From contig NZ_KE384083.1 of NCBI RefSeq assembly GCF_000423705.1, positions 124,001 to 188,000 of the forward strand: 64,000 bases of DNA, read 5' to 3'. The notes under the pieces were generated by a model. It did not search any database and was not told the origin of the DNA. It saw only the letters and a list, made by a program, of their open reading frames with translations. Below, in pieces: positions 17,276-25,492 of this stretch. This stretch comes from Stappia stellulata DSM 5886. Lineage in GTDB: Bacteria; Pseudomonadota; Alphaproteobacteria; Rhizobiales; Stappiaceae. The position numbers were made by a program, and so were the translations under genes. Within the stretch, counting starts at the first letter, position 1; the number at the start of each line of letters is the position of its first letter.

Positions 17276-18124
17276 CTACACGGATCCGCGCACCGTCTGA
17301 CGCTGCATGCCAAGCCCCGCGATACCGAGCTCAAGCTGGTCTCCGGACTTGAGATAGACCGGATCGGGCTTTTGCCCCATGCCCACACCCGGAGGCGTGC
17401 CGGTCGCGATCACATCGCCCGGATGCAGGCTCATGAAGCGCGACAGATAGGCAATGACGAAGGCAACGTCATAGACCATCGTCGCGGTCGTTCCATCCTG
17501 ATAGCGCTTGCCGTTGAGATCGAGATAGAGCGGCAGGCTTTGGGGGTCGGGCACTTCGTCACGCGTGACCAGCCACGGACCGATGGGGCCGAAGGTGTCC
17601 GCGGACTTGCCCTTCACCCATTGCCCCGAATGCCGGATCTGGAAATCGCGCTCCGAGACGTCGTTGACGACACAAAAGCCGGCGACATGATCGAGCGCAT
17701 CGGCTTCGGCAATGTTCTTGGCGTGCTTGCCGATGACGACGCCGAGCTCCACTTCCCAATCGGTCGCCGCCGACCCGCGCGGCAGTTCGATACCGTCGTC
17801 CGGCCCGCAGATCGCCGAGGTGGCCTTCATGAAGACAATCGGTTCCGGCGGAACGTCCATGCCGGCTTCCGCGGCATGATCGGAGTAGTTGAGCCCGATA
17901 CAGATGAATTTCCCGACACCTGCGACGCAAGGTCCGATCCGCGGCGATCCCTCCACCACGGGCAATGTATCGGGATCGAGCGCCTTCAGCCGCGCGAAAC
18001 TGTCGTCCGACAATGCGGCCCCCGCAAGATCGTCGACATGGGCGCTGATGTCGCGGATGCGCCCTGCTGTATCGACCAGACCCGGTTTTTCGGCCCCGAC
18101 GGGTCCGTAACGCATGAGTTTCAT
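17276..18124 (-). CDS. Fumarylacetoacetate hydrolase family protein
   Basis: 282 residues of the FAH superfamily, which hydrolyses, decarboxylates or isomerises acylpyruvates and related 2-oxo acids using Mg2+ or Mn2+. Family motifs are FICIGLNYSDHAAEAG (about 73-88), WEVELGVVIGKHAKN with the metal glutamates, VVNDVSERDFQIRH, KSADTFGPIGPW and ATGTPPGVGMG. ATG 18124 has GGGAGG upstream. The length and motif set match proteins annotated as ureidoglycolate lyase, or as 2,4-didehydro-3-deoxy-L-rhamnonate hydrolase of the sugar non-phosphorylative pathway. With no sugar or purine genes beside it, the substrate cannot be assigned. Confidence 0.88.
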   Translation of the reverse strand: MKLMRYGPVGAEKPGLVDTAGRIRDISAHVDDLAGAALSDDSFARLKALDPDTLPVVEGSPRIGPCVAGVGKFICIGLNYSDHAAEAGMDVPPEPIVFMKATSAICGPDDGIELPRGSAATDWEVELGVVIGKHAKNIAEADALDHVAGFCVVNDVSERDFQIRHSGQWVKGKSADTFGPIGPWLVTRDEVPDPQSLPLYLDLNGKRYQDGTTATMVYDVAFVIAYLSRFMSLHPGDVIATGTPPGVGMGQKPDPVYLKSGDQLELGIAGLGMQRQTVRGSV

Positions 18125-18197
18125 GAAAATTGCCTCCCAGACTGTCTTTCCGCGCGATCATAGGGGTTTGGCCGCGAAGGGCAAACCGGCCCGACGA

Positions 18198-18626
18198 TCA
18201 CTCGATGCCATTGGCCCGCTGGAGGGTCCGCACGTAGGCAACGATGCGCGAAATCTCTTCCGGGGAAACACCGGCAACGGGAGGCATGTCGCCAAAGGTC
18301 CAGTGATGGGCGCGAACGCCGCGGGCAACCGCCAGGTAGAACGCTCCGTCCGCATGGTGGCCGGGTTCGTAGACCCTGTGCACCAGCGGCGGACCGATCC
18401 CGTCGCGTCCGGCAGCGTTGGCGCCGTGGCAGCTCGCACAATTCTCGGCGAACTCCGTTTCGCCCAGACGGGCCTCCCCTGTCATCTCAGGGACGATGAC
18501 TTCAGCGAGCGCGCCGCCGCTGCGACTACTCCCGCCCGGATCGTCCGCGCCGCCCAGATACACCCAGGTCCCGGCAAGCGCGGCGAGAACTCCGCCGGCG
18601 AGCAGGGCAGCGCCCGGCGCCCTCAA
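18198..18626 (-). CDS. Membrane-anchored or secreted c-type cytochrome
   Basis: 142 residues: hydrophobic N-terminal segment at about 5-25 (signal peptide or anchor), a short glycine/serine linker, then one cytochrome c domain with haem motif CASCH at 63-67 and the likely distal ligand methionine in HWTFGDMPPVAG. It acts in the periplasm in electron transfer. The start is TTG at 18626, which overlaps the cueR stop by 4 bp (TTGA), so it is made together with the copper regulator. That link suggests a role in copper handling or in a copper-dependent oxidase, but no oxidase genes are nearby. Confidence 0.82.
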   Translation of the reverse strand: MRAPGAALLAGGVLAALAGTWVYLGGADDPGGSSRSGGALAEVIVPEMTGEARLGETEFAENCASCHGANAAGRDGIGPPLVHRVYEPGHHADGAFYLAVARGVRAHHWTFGDMPPVAGVSPEEISRIVAYVRTLQRANGIE

Positions 18627-19021
18627 GACCCTTTTCCCCGCCCGGCGAGGTCGTCGAGAATCGGGCAGTCCGGCCGCTCATCGCCCTGGCAGCAATCCAC
18701 CAGACGCGACAGGGTCGTCTTCATGGCCTGAAGTTCGGCGATCTTGCGTTCCACCTCGCCGATCTTCTCAAGCGCCACCGCCTTGACGTCCGAGCTTGCC
18801 CGATGCTCGTCATCGTAAAGCGAGAGCAGCGAACGACACTCCTCGATGGAAAATCCGAGGCTTCTCGAACGCTGAAGAAACCGCAGGCGGTGCACATCCG
18901 TCTCCGAATAGTCGCGGTAGCCGTTGGCCGCCCGCGTCGGGCGCACGAGCTCGATATCCTCGTAGTAGCGAATGGTCTTGGGCGGCAGCTTGGTGCGGGC
19001 CGCCGCGGCACCGATATTCAT
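18623..19021 (-). CDS. cueR: Copper-responsive MerR-family regulator CueR/HmrR
   Basis: 132 residues from ATG 19021 (MNIGAAAARTKLPPKTIRYY), with AAAGGGA upstream. N-terminal MerR winged-helix (to about 70; KTIRYYEDIELVRPTR and GYRDYSETDVHRLRFL), a dimerisation helix, and a C-terminal metal loop CQGDERPDC, the Cys-x7-Cys spacing of Cu(I) sensors such as CueR and HmrR. It would activate promoters with an overlong spacer when Cu(I), Ag(I) or Au(I) is bound. The usual target, a CopA-type ATPase, is not adjacent; the coupled gene is a cytochrome c. Confidence 0.92.
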   Translation of the reverse strand: MNIGAAAARTKLPPKTIRYYEDIELVRPTRAANGYRDYSETDVHRLRFLQRSRSLGFSIEECRSLLSLYDDEHRASSDVKAVALEKIGEVERKIAELQAMKTTLSRLVDCCQGDERPDCPILDDLAGRGKGS

Positions 19022-19117
19022 GTTCCAATCCCTTTCGGCACGTCCAGACCCCGGACAATTGCCCATCCAGTAACTGGAAGGTCAAGCGGGACCGGCGGCC
19101 GCCCCCGGAACAACAAA

Positions 19118-19148
19118 AAACGCCGCAGCCCATACGACTGCGGCGTTT
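19118..19148 (-). terminator. Intrinsic terminator of ileS
   Basis: An 11-bp stem (19118-19128 with 19138-19148; aaacgccgcag / ctgcggcgttt). On the minus strand it is followed by TTTGTTGTT, right after the ileS stop. Confidence 0.85.
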
Positions 19149-19182
19149 CGCATTGTTCAGGTCATGCGCGTCGACATGGCAA

Positions 19183-22100
19183 TCAGGCGTCGATGCGCAC
19201 CATCTCGATCACGACGTTCTTGCCGCCGACCTCATGCGTGGCGCCAAAGCCGTCCTTGAGGCTTTCGCCAATCGTGAACTCACGCGCCAGCGTATCGGTC
19301 GCGATCCGCTCGCGATGTTCTTCCACCGCCTGCATCAGCTCCTCAGGCAGCGTCAGGTTGAGACGAATGCGATCGGAGACGTTGAAACCGCCGTCCTTGC
19401 GGGTCTGCTGGATCAGGCGCACGATGTCGCGGGCGTAACCCTCGCGCTCCAGCTCCGGATAGAGCTGGGTGTCCATCAGGACGACGCCGGCACCGGCATC
19501 GAAGAGACCCGTATCGGAGCCTTCCGGCGCCAGCACGCGCATCGTGTAATCTTCCGGCGGCAGCTCGACGCCGGCCAGCTCCACAATCCCGTCCGGGCGA
19601 AGCGTCCAGTCGCCGGACTTGGACGCACTCATCACGTCCTTCATCTTCTTGCCGAGGCGCTTGCCGATCTGCGGCTTGACCGCAAGGCGGTGTTCGCCGA
19701 CCGACAGCGGATCGGCTTCCAGCACCACGTCCTTGATGTTCACCTCTTCGGCGATGAGGTTCGCATAGGGCCGCAGGTCCTCGACTTCCGGGTGGGCGAC
19801 GGTCAGCGTCTTCAGCGGCAGGCGGGCGCGCAGGCGCTTGGCCTCGCGCAGCGACATGACGGAGGCGCAAATGTCGCGGATCAGGTCCATGCGGCGCACG
19901 AGATCGGGATCATTCGGCAGCGCTTCGGCCTCCGGCCAGTCCGCCAGATGCACGGAAAGATCGCCGGTCAGCCCCTTGTAGATGCGCTCCGAGACGAAGG
20001 GCATCATCGGCGCAAGCGTGCGCATCAGGTGCGTCAGCACCGTGTAGAGCGTGTCGAGGGCGTCGCGCTTTTCCTCCGTCATCTCCTCGCCCCAGAAGCG
20101 GGAGCGCGAGCGGCGGATGTACCAGTTGTTCAGCGCGTCGATAAAGCCCGGGACATGCGCATAGGCGCCCGGGATGTCGTAGGCGTCGAGCGAACCCTGA
20201 ACCTTCTCGATCAGTTCCCGCGTCTTGGCGAGGATGTAGCGGTCGAGAAGGCCCTTCTGGTCGAAGCGCACCCGGGCCTTGTAGCTGTCGGCATTGGCGT
20301 AGAGCGTGAAGAAGTAATAGGCGCTCCAGATCGGGATGATCGCCTGACGCAGTGCCTGCGCGATGCCGCGCCCGTCCTTGGCGACCGCCAGATCGCCGCC
20401 GACCAGCAGCGGCGAGGACAGCATGTACCAGCGCAGCGCATCGGCGCCGTAAGTGTCGAAGACGCCGACCGGGTCGGGGTAATTCTGCAGGCGCTTGGAA
20501 AGCTTCTGCTTGTTTTCGTCGAGCACGACGCCGTGGCACACGGCGTTGCGGAACGGCGCGCGGTCGAAGATCGCGGTCGACAGAACCATCAGCGTGTAGA
20601 ACCAGCCGCGCGTCTGCGCGACATATTCCACGATGAAGTCGGCCGGGAAGTTCTGTTCGAAATAATCCTTGTTCTCGAACGGGTAATGTTCCTGCGCGAA
20701 AGGCATGGAGCCGGAATCGAACCAGACGTCGAGCACTTCCGACACGCGGCGCATCATCGACTTTCCGGTCGGATCGTCGGGGTTCGGGCGCACCAGCTCG
20801 TCGATCATCGGGCGGTGAAGGTCGTCGGGCCGCACGCCGAAGTCCGCCTCGATCTCGTCGAGCGAGCCATAGACGTCGGTGCGAGGGTAATTCGGATCGT
20901 CGCTGATCCACACGGGGATCGGACAGCCCCAGAAGCGGTTGCGCGAGATGTTCCAGTCGCGGGCGTTTTCCAGCCATTTGCCGAACTGGCCGTCGCGCAC
21001 ATGCTCGGGCACCCAGTCGATCTCGCGGTTGAGCTCGACCATGCGGTCCTTGAACTGGGACACCGCCACATACCAGGCGTCGATCGCCTTGTAGATCAGC
21101 GGCGTGTCGGTGCGCCAGCAATGCGGATAGTCGTGCAGATAGGTCTCGTGGCGATAGACGACATTGCGCGCCTTGAGGTCGCGGATGATGTCCTTGTTCG
21201 CCTCGATCACGTTCTGGCCGACATAGTCGCTCACCTCGGCGGTGAACTTTCCGGCCTCGTCGACCGGAACCACAAGCGGGATCTCGCGGGCCTTGGCAAG
21301 CTCGAAATCGTCCTCACCAAAACCCGGCGCGATATGCACGCAGCCCGTTCCGTCACCGGCTTCGACAAAGTCTGCGGCGAGCACCTTGAAGGCGTTTTCC
21401 GTGTCCTTGAAATAGGGGAACAGCGGCTCGTAGGACGCATCGGCGAGCGCCGATCCTTTCAGCGTGTCGACGCGCGTCCATTCGCCGAATTCACGCTCGT
21501 AGCGCTCCAGCGCGGCCTCCGCGAGAACCACCCGCTGGCCGTCCTTTTCCAGAACCGCATAGTCGAGATCGGGCGCGACGGCGAGCGCGAGGTTCGACGG
21601 CAGCGTCCAGGGCGTTGTCGTCCAGGCGAGAAGACGCGTCGGGACAGAAGCGTAAGCCGCATCCTTCAGCAGGAAACCGACGGTGAGCGCCGGGTCCTGA
21701 CGTTCGCGATAGGAATTGTCGAGGCGCGTCTCGAAGTTCGACAAAGGCGTCTGCACGGCCCAGGAGTAAGGCACCACCCGGTAGCCGCGATAGACCAGGC
21801 CCTTGTCCCAGAGCTGCTTGAAACCCCAGATCACACTCTCCATGAAAGAGAGATTCATGGTCTTGTAATCGTTCTCGAAATCGACCCAGCGCCCCTGACG
21901 CTCGACATAGTAGCGCCACTCGTTGGTGAAACGCATGACCGAGACCGAACAGTGGGCGTTGAACTTGCCGATGCCGTAATCGAGGATCTCGTTTCGCCCC
22001 GAGATGCCGAGTTCCTTTTCCGCCGTCAGTTCGGCGGGAAGCCCGTGGCAGTCCCAGCCGAAACGGCGCACGACGCAGTCGCCGCGCATGGTGCGGTAAC

Positions 22101-22323
22101 GCGGGATCAGGTCCTTGACGAAGCCGGTCGCGAGATGGCCGTAGTGCGGCAGGCCGTTGGCGAAGGGAGGTCCGTCGTAAAAGACGTATTCGCCCGCACC
22201 GTCCTGGTTGCGCCGCTGCTCCACGGAAGCCTCGAAAATCCGGTTCTCTTCCCAGAACTTGAGGATGTCTTCCTCCAGCTTGGGAAAGCTAGGGTTTGGA
22301 TCGATGGCTTCGTACATCAACAA
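19183..22323 (-). CDS. ileS: Isoleucyl-tRNA synthetase, type 2 (eukaryote-like)
   Basis: 1046 residues; charges tRNA-Ile. Rossmann domain with the HIGH box as HYGH (60-63), editing (CP1) domain, KMSKS box as KLSKR (607-611), anticodon-binding domain and a long C-terminal extension. The length and segments such as YRVVPYSWAVQTPLSNFET and LSKRLQNYPDPVGVFDTYGA place it in the type 2 class shared with eukaryotes, actinobacteria and mupirocin-resistant enzymes, not in the type 1 class of about 930 residues common in proteobacteria. The usual C-terminal zinc ribbon of type 1 is absent. It is a single gene with its own terminator. Whether a second, type 1 ileS exists elsewhere cannot be seen here. 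Confidence 0.95.
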   Translation of the reverse strand: MLMYEAIDPNPSFPKLEEDILKFWEENRIFEASVEQRRNQDGAGEYVFYDGPPFANGLPHYGHLATGFVKDLIPRYRTMRGDCVVRRFGWDCHGLPAELTAEKELGISGRNEILDYGIGKFNAHCSVSVMRFTNEWRYYVERQGRWVDFENDYKTMNLSFMESVIWGFKQLWDKGLVYRGYRVVPYSWAVQTPLSNFETRLDNSYRERQDPALTVGFLLKDAAYASVPTRLLAWTTTPWTLPSNLALAVAPDLDYAVLEKDGQRVVLAEAALERYEREFGEWTRVDTLKGSALADASYEPLFPYFKDTENAFKVLAADFVEAGDGTGCVHIAPGFGEDDFELAKAREIPLVVPVDEAGKFTAEVSDYVGQNVIEANKDIIRDLKARNVVYRHETYLHDYPHCWRTDTPLIYKAIDAWYVAVSQFKDRMVELNREIDWVPEHVRDGQFGKWLENARDWNISRNRFWGCPIPVWISDDPNYPRTDVYGSLDEIEADFGVRPDDLHRPMIDELVRPNPDDPTGKSMMRRVSEVLDVWFDSGSMPFAQEHYPFENKDYFEQNFPADFIVEYVAQTRGWFYTLMVLSTAIFDRAPFRNAVCHGVVLDENKQKLSKRLQNYPDPVGVFDTYGADALRWYMLSSPLLVGGDLAVAKDGRGIAQALRQAIIPIWSAYYFFTLYANADSYKARVRFDQKGLLDRYILAKTRELIEKVQGSLDAYDIPGAYAHVPGFIDALNNWYIRRSRSRFWGEEMTEEKRDALDTLYTVLTHLMRTLAPMMPFVSERIYKGLTGDLSVHLADWPEAEALPNDPDLVRRMDLIRDICASVMSLREAKRLRARLPLKTLTVAHPEVEDLRPYANLIAEEVNIKDVVLEADPLSVGEHRLAVKPQIGKRLGKKMKDVMSASKSGDWTLRPDGIVELAGVELPPEDYTMRVLAPEGSDTGLFDAGAGVVLMDTQLYPELEREGYARDIVRLIQQTRKDGGFNVSDRIRLNLTLPEELMQAVEEHRERIATDTLAREFTIGESLKDGFGATHEVGGKNVVIEMVRIDA

Positions 22324-22436
22324 CGTCCCGCTTGTTGTGGCAAGCGCGCGGGTCCATGGCGTTTTCGGCCAAGACAGCCGCGCGTCGACTGGTCCTCAAG
22401 GGTGGGTTATCCGACCGGGGCGAAAAACACAATCGG

Positions 22437-23762
22437 TCAGGCGCGCGTCACCTTGGCAAGACTGGCCGGAAAGCGGCCGCGCGTATCGACGATCAGCTTC
22501 GCCTCGCGCCCGATCATCTCGTAATCGAAGGCGTCATGGTCGGTGGCGATCACCACCGCGTCCATGGAGGCGACCGTTCCGGCATCCGCAACGCAGCTCG
22601 CGTGGCGCGATCCGTCGGCAAGCGTCAGCACCGGCACATGCGGGTCGGCATAAACCACCTCGCCGCCCTTCGCGGCGATGCCCTCGATCACCATGACGCT
22701 CGGGGATTCGCGCATGTCGTCGATATTCTTCTTGAAGGCGACGCCAAGCACCAGCACGCGCGCACCGTTCAGCGCCTTGCGCTCGCCGTTGAGCGCATCC
22801 ATCAGCTTTTCCACGATGAACTCGGGCATGTAGCGGTTGATCTCGCCGGCAAGCTCGATGAACCGCGTGTGCACGCCGTATTCGCGCGCTTTCCATGTCA
22901 GATAGAACGGATCGACCGGAATGCAGTGACCGCCGACCCCCGGCCCCGGATAGAAGGCGGTAAAGCCGAAGGGCTTGGTCGCGGCGGCGCGGATCACGTC
23001 GAAGATGTCGATGCCCATGCGGTCGGCAAGTGTCTTCATCTCGTTCACGAGACCGATGTTGACCGCGCGGTGGATGTTTTCCAGAAGCTTGGTCATCTCC
23101 GCGACCCGTGTCGAGGCAACGGGCACCAGCGTGTCCACCGCCCCGCCATAAAGCGCCTCGGCCGCGCGCAGGCAGTTTTCGGTCACACCGCTCACCACCT
23201 TGGGAATCTGGCGAATGCTGAAGGAGGCGTTTCCCGGATCCTCGCGCTCGGGCGAATAGACGACGAAGATATCCTCGCCCACCGTGAGGTCGTCCCGCGC
23301 CAAAACGGGAAGCATGTCGTCCTCGGTGGTTCCGGGATAGGTGGTCGATTCCAGAGCAATTACCTGTCCGGAGCGCAAATGCGGACGCACGCTGCGCGCG
23401 GCATCCAGGATATAGCCGATATCGGGATCATGGTATTTGCCAAGCGGCGTCGGCACACAGATGATCAGCGCGTCGCAATCGGCGGCCTCACTGAAATCCG
23501 TGGTTGCCGTGAAGGGAGCCGAGAAGCGCACGCTCTCGCGCGTCAACCCGACATAGCGGCGAAAGCCGCCATCGGCATTCAGTTCCGCAACCTTGGCCGC
23601 ATCGACATCGAGACCGACGACCGGATACCCGAGCTCGCTGAAGCGCGAGGCCAGCGGCAGACCGACATAGCCGAGCCCGATGATACCGATCACCGCGGAG
23701 CGGTCGGTCATGCGCGCGGCAAAGCGCGCAAGAGGGTTCGTTGACGTCATGTCCGCTGCCAT
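22437..23762 (-). CDS. wbpA: UDP-N-acetylglucosamine 6-dehydrogenase (WbpA/TviB type)
   Basis: 441 residues. Nucleotide-sugar dehydrogenase with an N-terminal NAD fold (IGIIGLGYVGLPLASRFSEL, about 25-44), a helical dimer domain, and a C-terminal UDP-binding domain. The catalytic cysteine is in PGVGGHCIPVDPFYLTW. This form of the Cys loop, together with TKPFGFTAFYPGPG, is typical of the WbpA/TviB/CapL branch that oxidises UDP-GlcNAc or UDP-GalNAc to the uronic acid. It differs from the Ugd branch seen at 33777, so the two make different precursors. It heads toward surface-sugar synthesis; neighbours upstream are phosphomannomutase and GDP-mannose pyrophosphorylase on the same strand. Confidence 0.88.
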   Translation of the reverse strand: MAADMTSTNPLARFAARMTDRSAVIGIIGLGYVGLPLASRFSELGYPVVGLDVDAAKVAELNADGGFRRYVGLTRESVRFSAPFTATTDFSEAADCDALIICVPTPLGKYHDPDIGYILDAARSVRPHLRSGQVIALESTTYPGTTEDDMLPVLARDDLTVGEDIFVVYSPEREDPGNASFSIRQIPKVVSGVTENCLRAAEALYGGAVDTLVPVASTRVAEMTKLLENIHRAVNIGLVNEMKTLADRMGIDIFDVIRAAATKPFGFTAFYPGPGVGGHCIPVDPFYLTWKAREYGVHTRFIELAGEINRYMPEFIVEKLMDALNGERKALNGARVLVLGVAFKKNIDDMRESPSVMVIEGIAAKGGEVVYADPHVPVLTLADGSRHASCVADAGTVASMDAVVIATDHDAFDYEMIGREAKLIVDTRGRFPASLAKVTRA

Positions 23763-23921
23763 CGGATCGATCCTGACCAGTCACTGTGCCGTAAAATCAC
23801 CGTGCCGCATTGTCTGCGGCGCAAGCCGACCGTTTTGCACAGCGCGCGGCACTCGGCAAGGCCCGAGCGCCCGCGCCGGCGTTGACGGCGCGATTGATAC
23901 CCAGACCCTGCCCGGCCGGGG

Positions 23922-25421
23922 CTAGATGGTCTGGTTGTAGGCGCCGACTTCCGGGTTTTCGCGCAAGACGTCGTCGACCGCCTTGAACATTTCCCTGAGC
24001 CGGGCGTCGGAGACCGGGCTTTCGATCACCACCACGAGTTCGGGCTTGTTGGAAGACGCGCGCACGAGCCCCCAGGTGCCGTCCTCGGCAACCACCCGCA
24101 CGCCGTTGACGGTGACGAGGTCGACGATCTCGTGTCCCGCGATCTTTTCCCCCTTCTCCTGCATCTCGGCAAAGCGGGCGACCACCCGGTCGACCACCTC
24201 GTATTTGATCTCGTCCGCGCAATGCGGCGACATCGTCGGCGAGCCCCAGGTTTTCGGCAGCGCGGCGCGCAGGTCGGCCATCGACTTGCCCGGATTGCGG
24301 TCGAGCATGTCCAGAATGGCGATCGCCGAAACGAGGCCGTCGTCGTAGCCGCGCCCGATCGGCGTGTTGAAGAAGTAATGTCCGGACTTCTCGAAACCGA
24401 CGAGTGCGTTCAGCTCGTTCACGCGGCGCTTGATGTAGGAATGACCGGTCTTCCAGTAGTCGGTCTTGGCACCGTTGGCAAGAAGCACGGGATCGGTTGC
24501 AAAGAGACCGGTCGACTTCACGTCGACGACGAACTGGCTGCCGGGATGAAGCTCGGACAGATCGCGCGCCAGCATCACGCCGACCGTATCGGCGAAGATC
24601 TCCGCGCCCGTATTGTCCACCACGCCGCAGCGATCTCCGTCGCCGTCGAAGCCGAGACCGACCTCGGCGCCGGTTTCCAGCACCTTGTCGCGAAGCGCGT
24701 GCAGCATCTTCATGTCTTCGGGATTGGGGTTGTAGCGCGGGAACGTGTGGTCCAACTCGCAGTCGAGCGGGATCACCTCCGCGCCCAGCGCTTCCAGCAC
24801 CTGCGGGGCAAAGGCACCGGCCGTGCCATTGCCGCAGGCCGCAACGACCTTGATCGGCCGCGACAGCTTCGCCCGGTCGGTAAGGTCCTTGATATAGGTC
24901 TCGGCAAAGCCTTCGACAAAGCGATAGCCGCCGCCGGAGCCTTCGCGGAACGTGCCGGTGAGAACAATTTCCTTCAATCGCCCCATCTCGTCCGGCCCGA
25001 AGGTCAACGGCCGGTCGATTCCCATCTTCACCCCGGTCCAGCCGTTGTCGTTGTGCGAGGCCGTGACCATCGCGACCGCCGGTACGTCGAGCGCGAACTG
25101 CGCGAAATAGGCCATTGGCGAGAGTGCAAGCCCGATGTCGTGAACACGCACGCCGCCGGCCATCAGTCCGGAAATCAGTGCCATCTTGATGGCGGCGGAA
25201 TAGCTGCGGAAATCATGCCCGACGACAATATCGGGCCGTGTGCCGCGTTCACGCATCAAGGTGGCTATGCCCATGCCAAGCGCCTGAATGCCCATCAGGT
25301 TGATTTCTTTTTCGAAAAGCCAGCGGGCATCGTATTCGCGAAACCCGGTCGGCTTCACCATCGGGCGCGATTCAAAATCGTAGGTGTTCGGCGTCAGTTC
25401 GGCGACGGGAACGCTCAGCAT
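23922..25421 (-). CDS. manB: Phosphomannomutase/phosphoglucomutase
   Basis: 499 residues from ATG 25421 (MLSVPVAELTPNTYDF), with GAGGA 8 nt upstream. Alpha-D-phosphohexomutase of four domains. The phosphoserine loop is in MVTASHNDNGWTGVKMG (near 133), the Mg2+ loop is GFDGDGDRCGVV, the sugar-reading loop is VGFEKSGHYFF, and the C-terminal phosphate loop is VRASSNKPELVVVIE. It converts mannose-6-phosphate to mannose-1-phosphate (and likely the glucose forms). It follows manC by 71 bp on the same strand, giving the two steps from Man-6-P to GDP-mannose. Confidence 0.92.
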   Translation of the reverse strand: MLSVPVAELTPNTYDFESRPMVKPTGFREYDARWLFEKEINLMGIQALGMGIATLMRERGTRPDIVVGHDFRSYSAAIKMALISGLMAGGVRVHDIGLALSPMAYFAQFALDVPAVAMVTASHNDNGWTGVKMGIDRPLTFGPDEMGRLKEIVLTGTFREGSGGGYRFVEGFAETYIKDLTDRAKLSRPIKVVAACGNGTAGAFAPQVLEALGAEVIPLDCELDHTFPRYNPNPEDMKMLHALRDKVLETGAEVGLGFDGDGDRCGVVDNTGAEIFADTVGVMLARDLSELHPGSQFVVDVKSTGLFATDPVLLANGAKTDYWKTGHSYIKRRVNELNALVGFEKSGHYFFNTPIGRGYDDGLVSAIAILDMLDRNPGKSMADLRAALPKTWGSPTMSPHCADEIKYEVVDRVVARFAEMQEKGEKIAGHEIVDLVTVNGVRVVAEDGTWGLVRASSNKPELVVVIESPVSDARLREMFKAVDDVLRENPEVGAYNQTI

Positions 25422-25492
25422 GCGTTTATCCTCAAGTCTGTGTGCCGGCGAGCGCCGGCTTTTCCAATATTTGTTCGCCCGAATGCCGGGAC

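Noticed and set aside
15599-18163. Plus-strand frame of 854 codons overlapping the RNA helicase in another frame
   Set aside because: The helicase frame has all DEAD-box motifs; this one is Arg/Pro-rich and continues across a strong terminator into the antisense of the next gene.
18796-22524. Plus-strand frame of 1242 codons opposite ileS and cueR
   Set aside because: Pure antisense shadow of ileS; His/Asp/Val-rich composition with no family match and no ribosome site.
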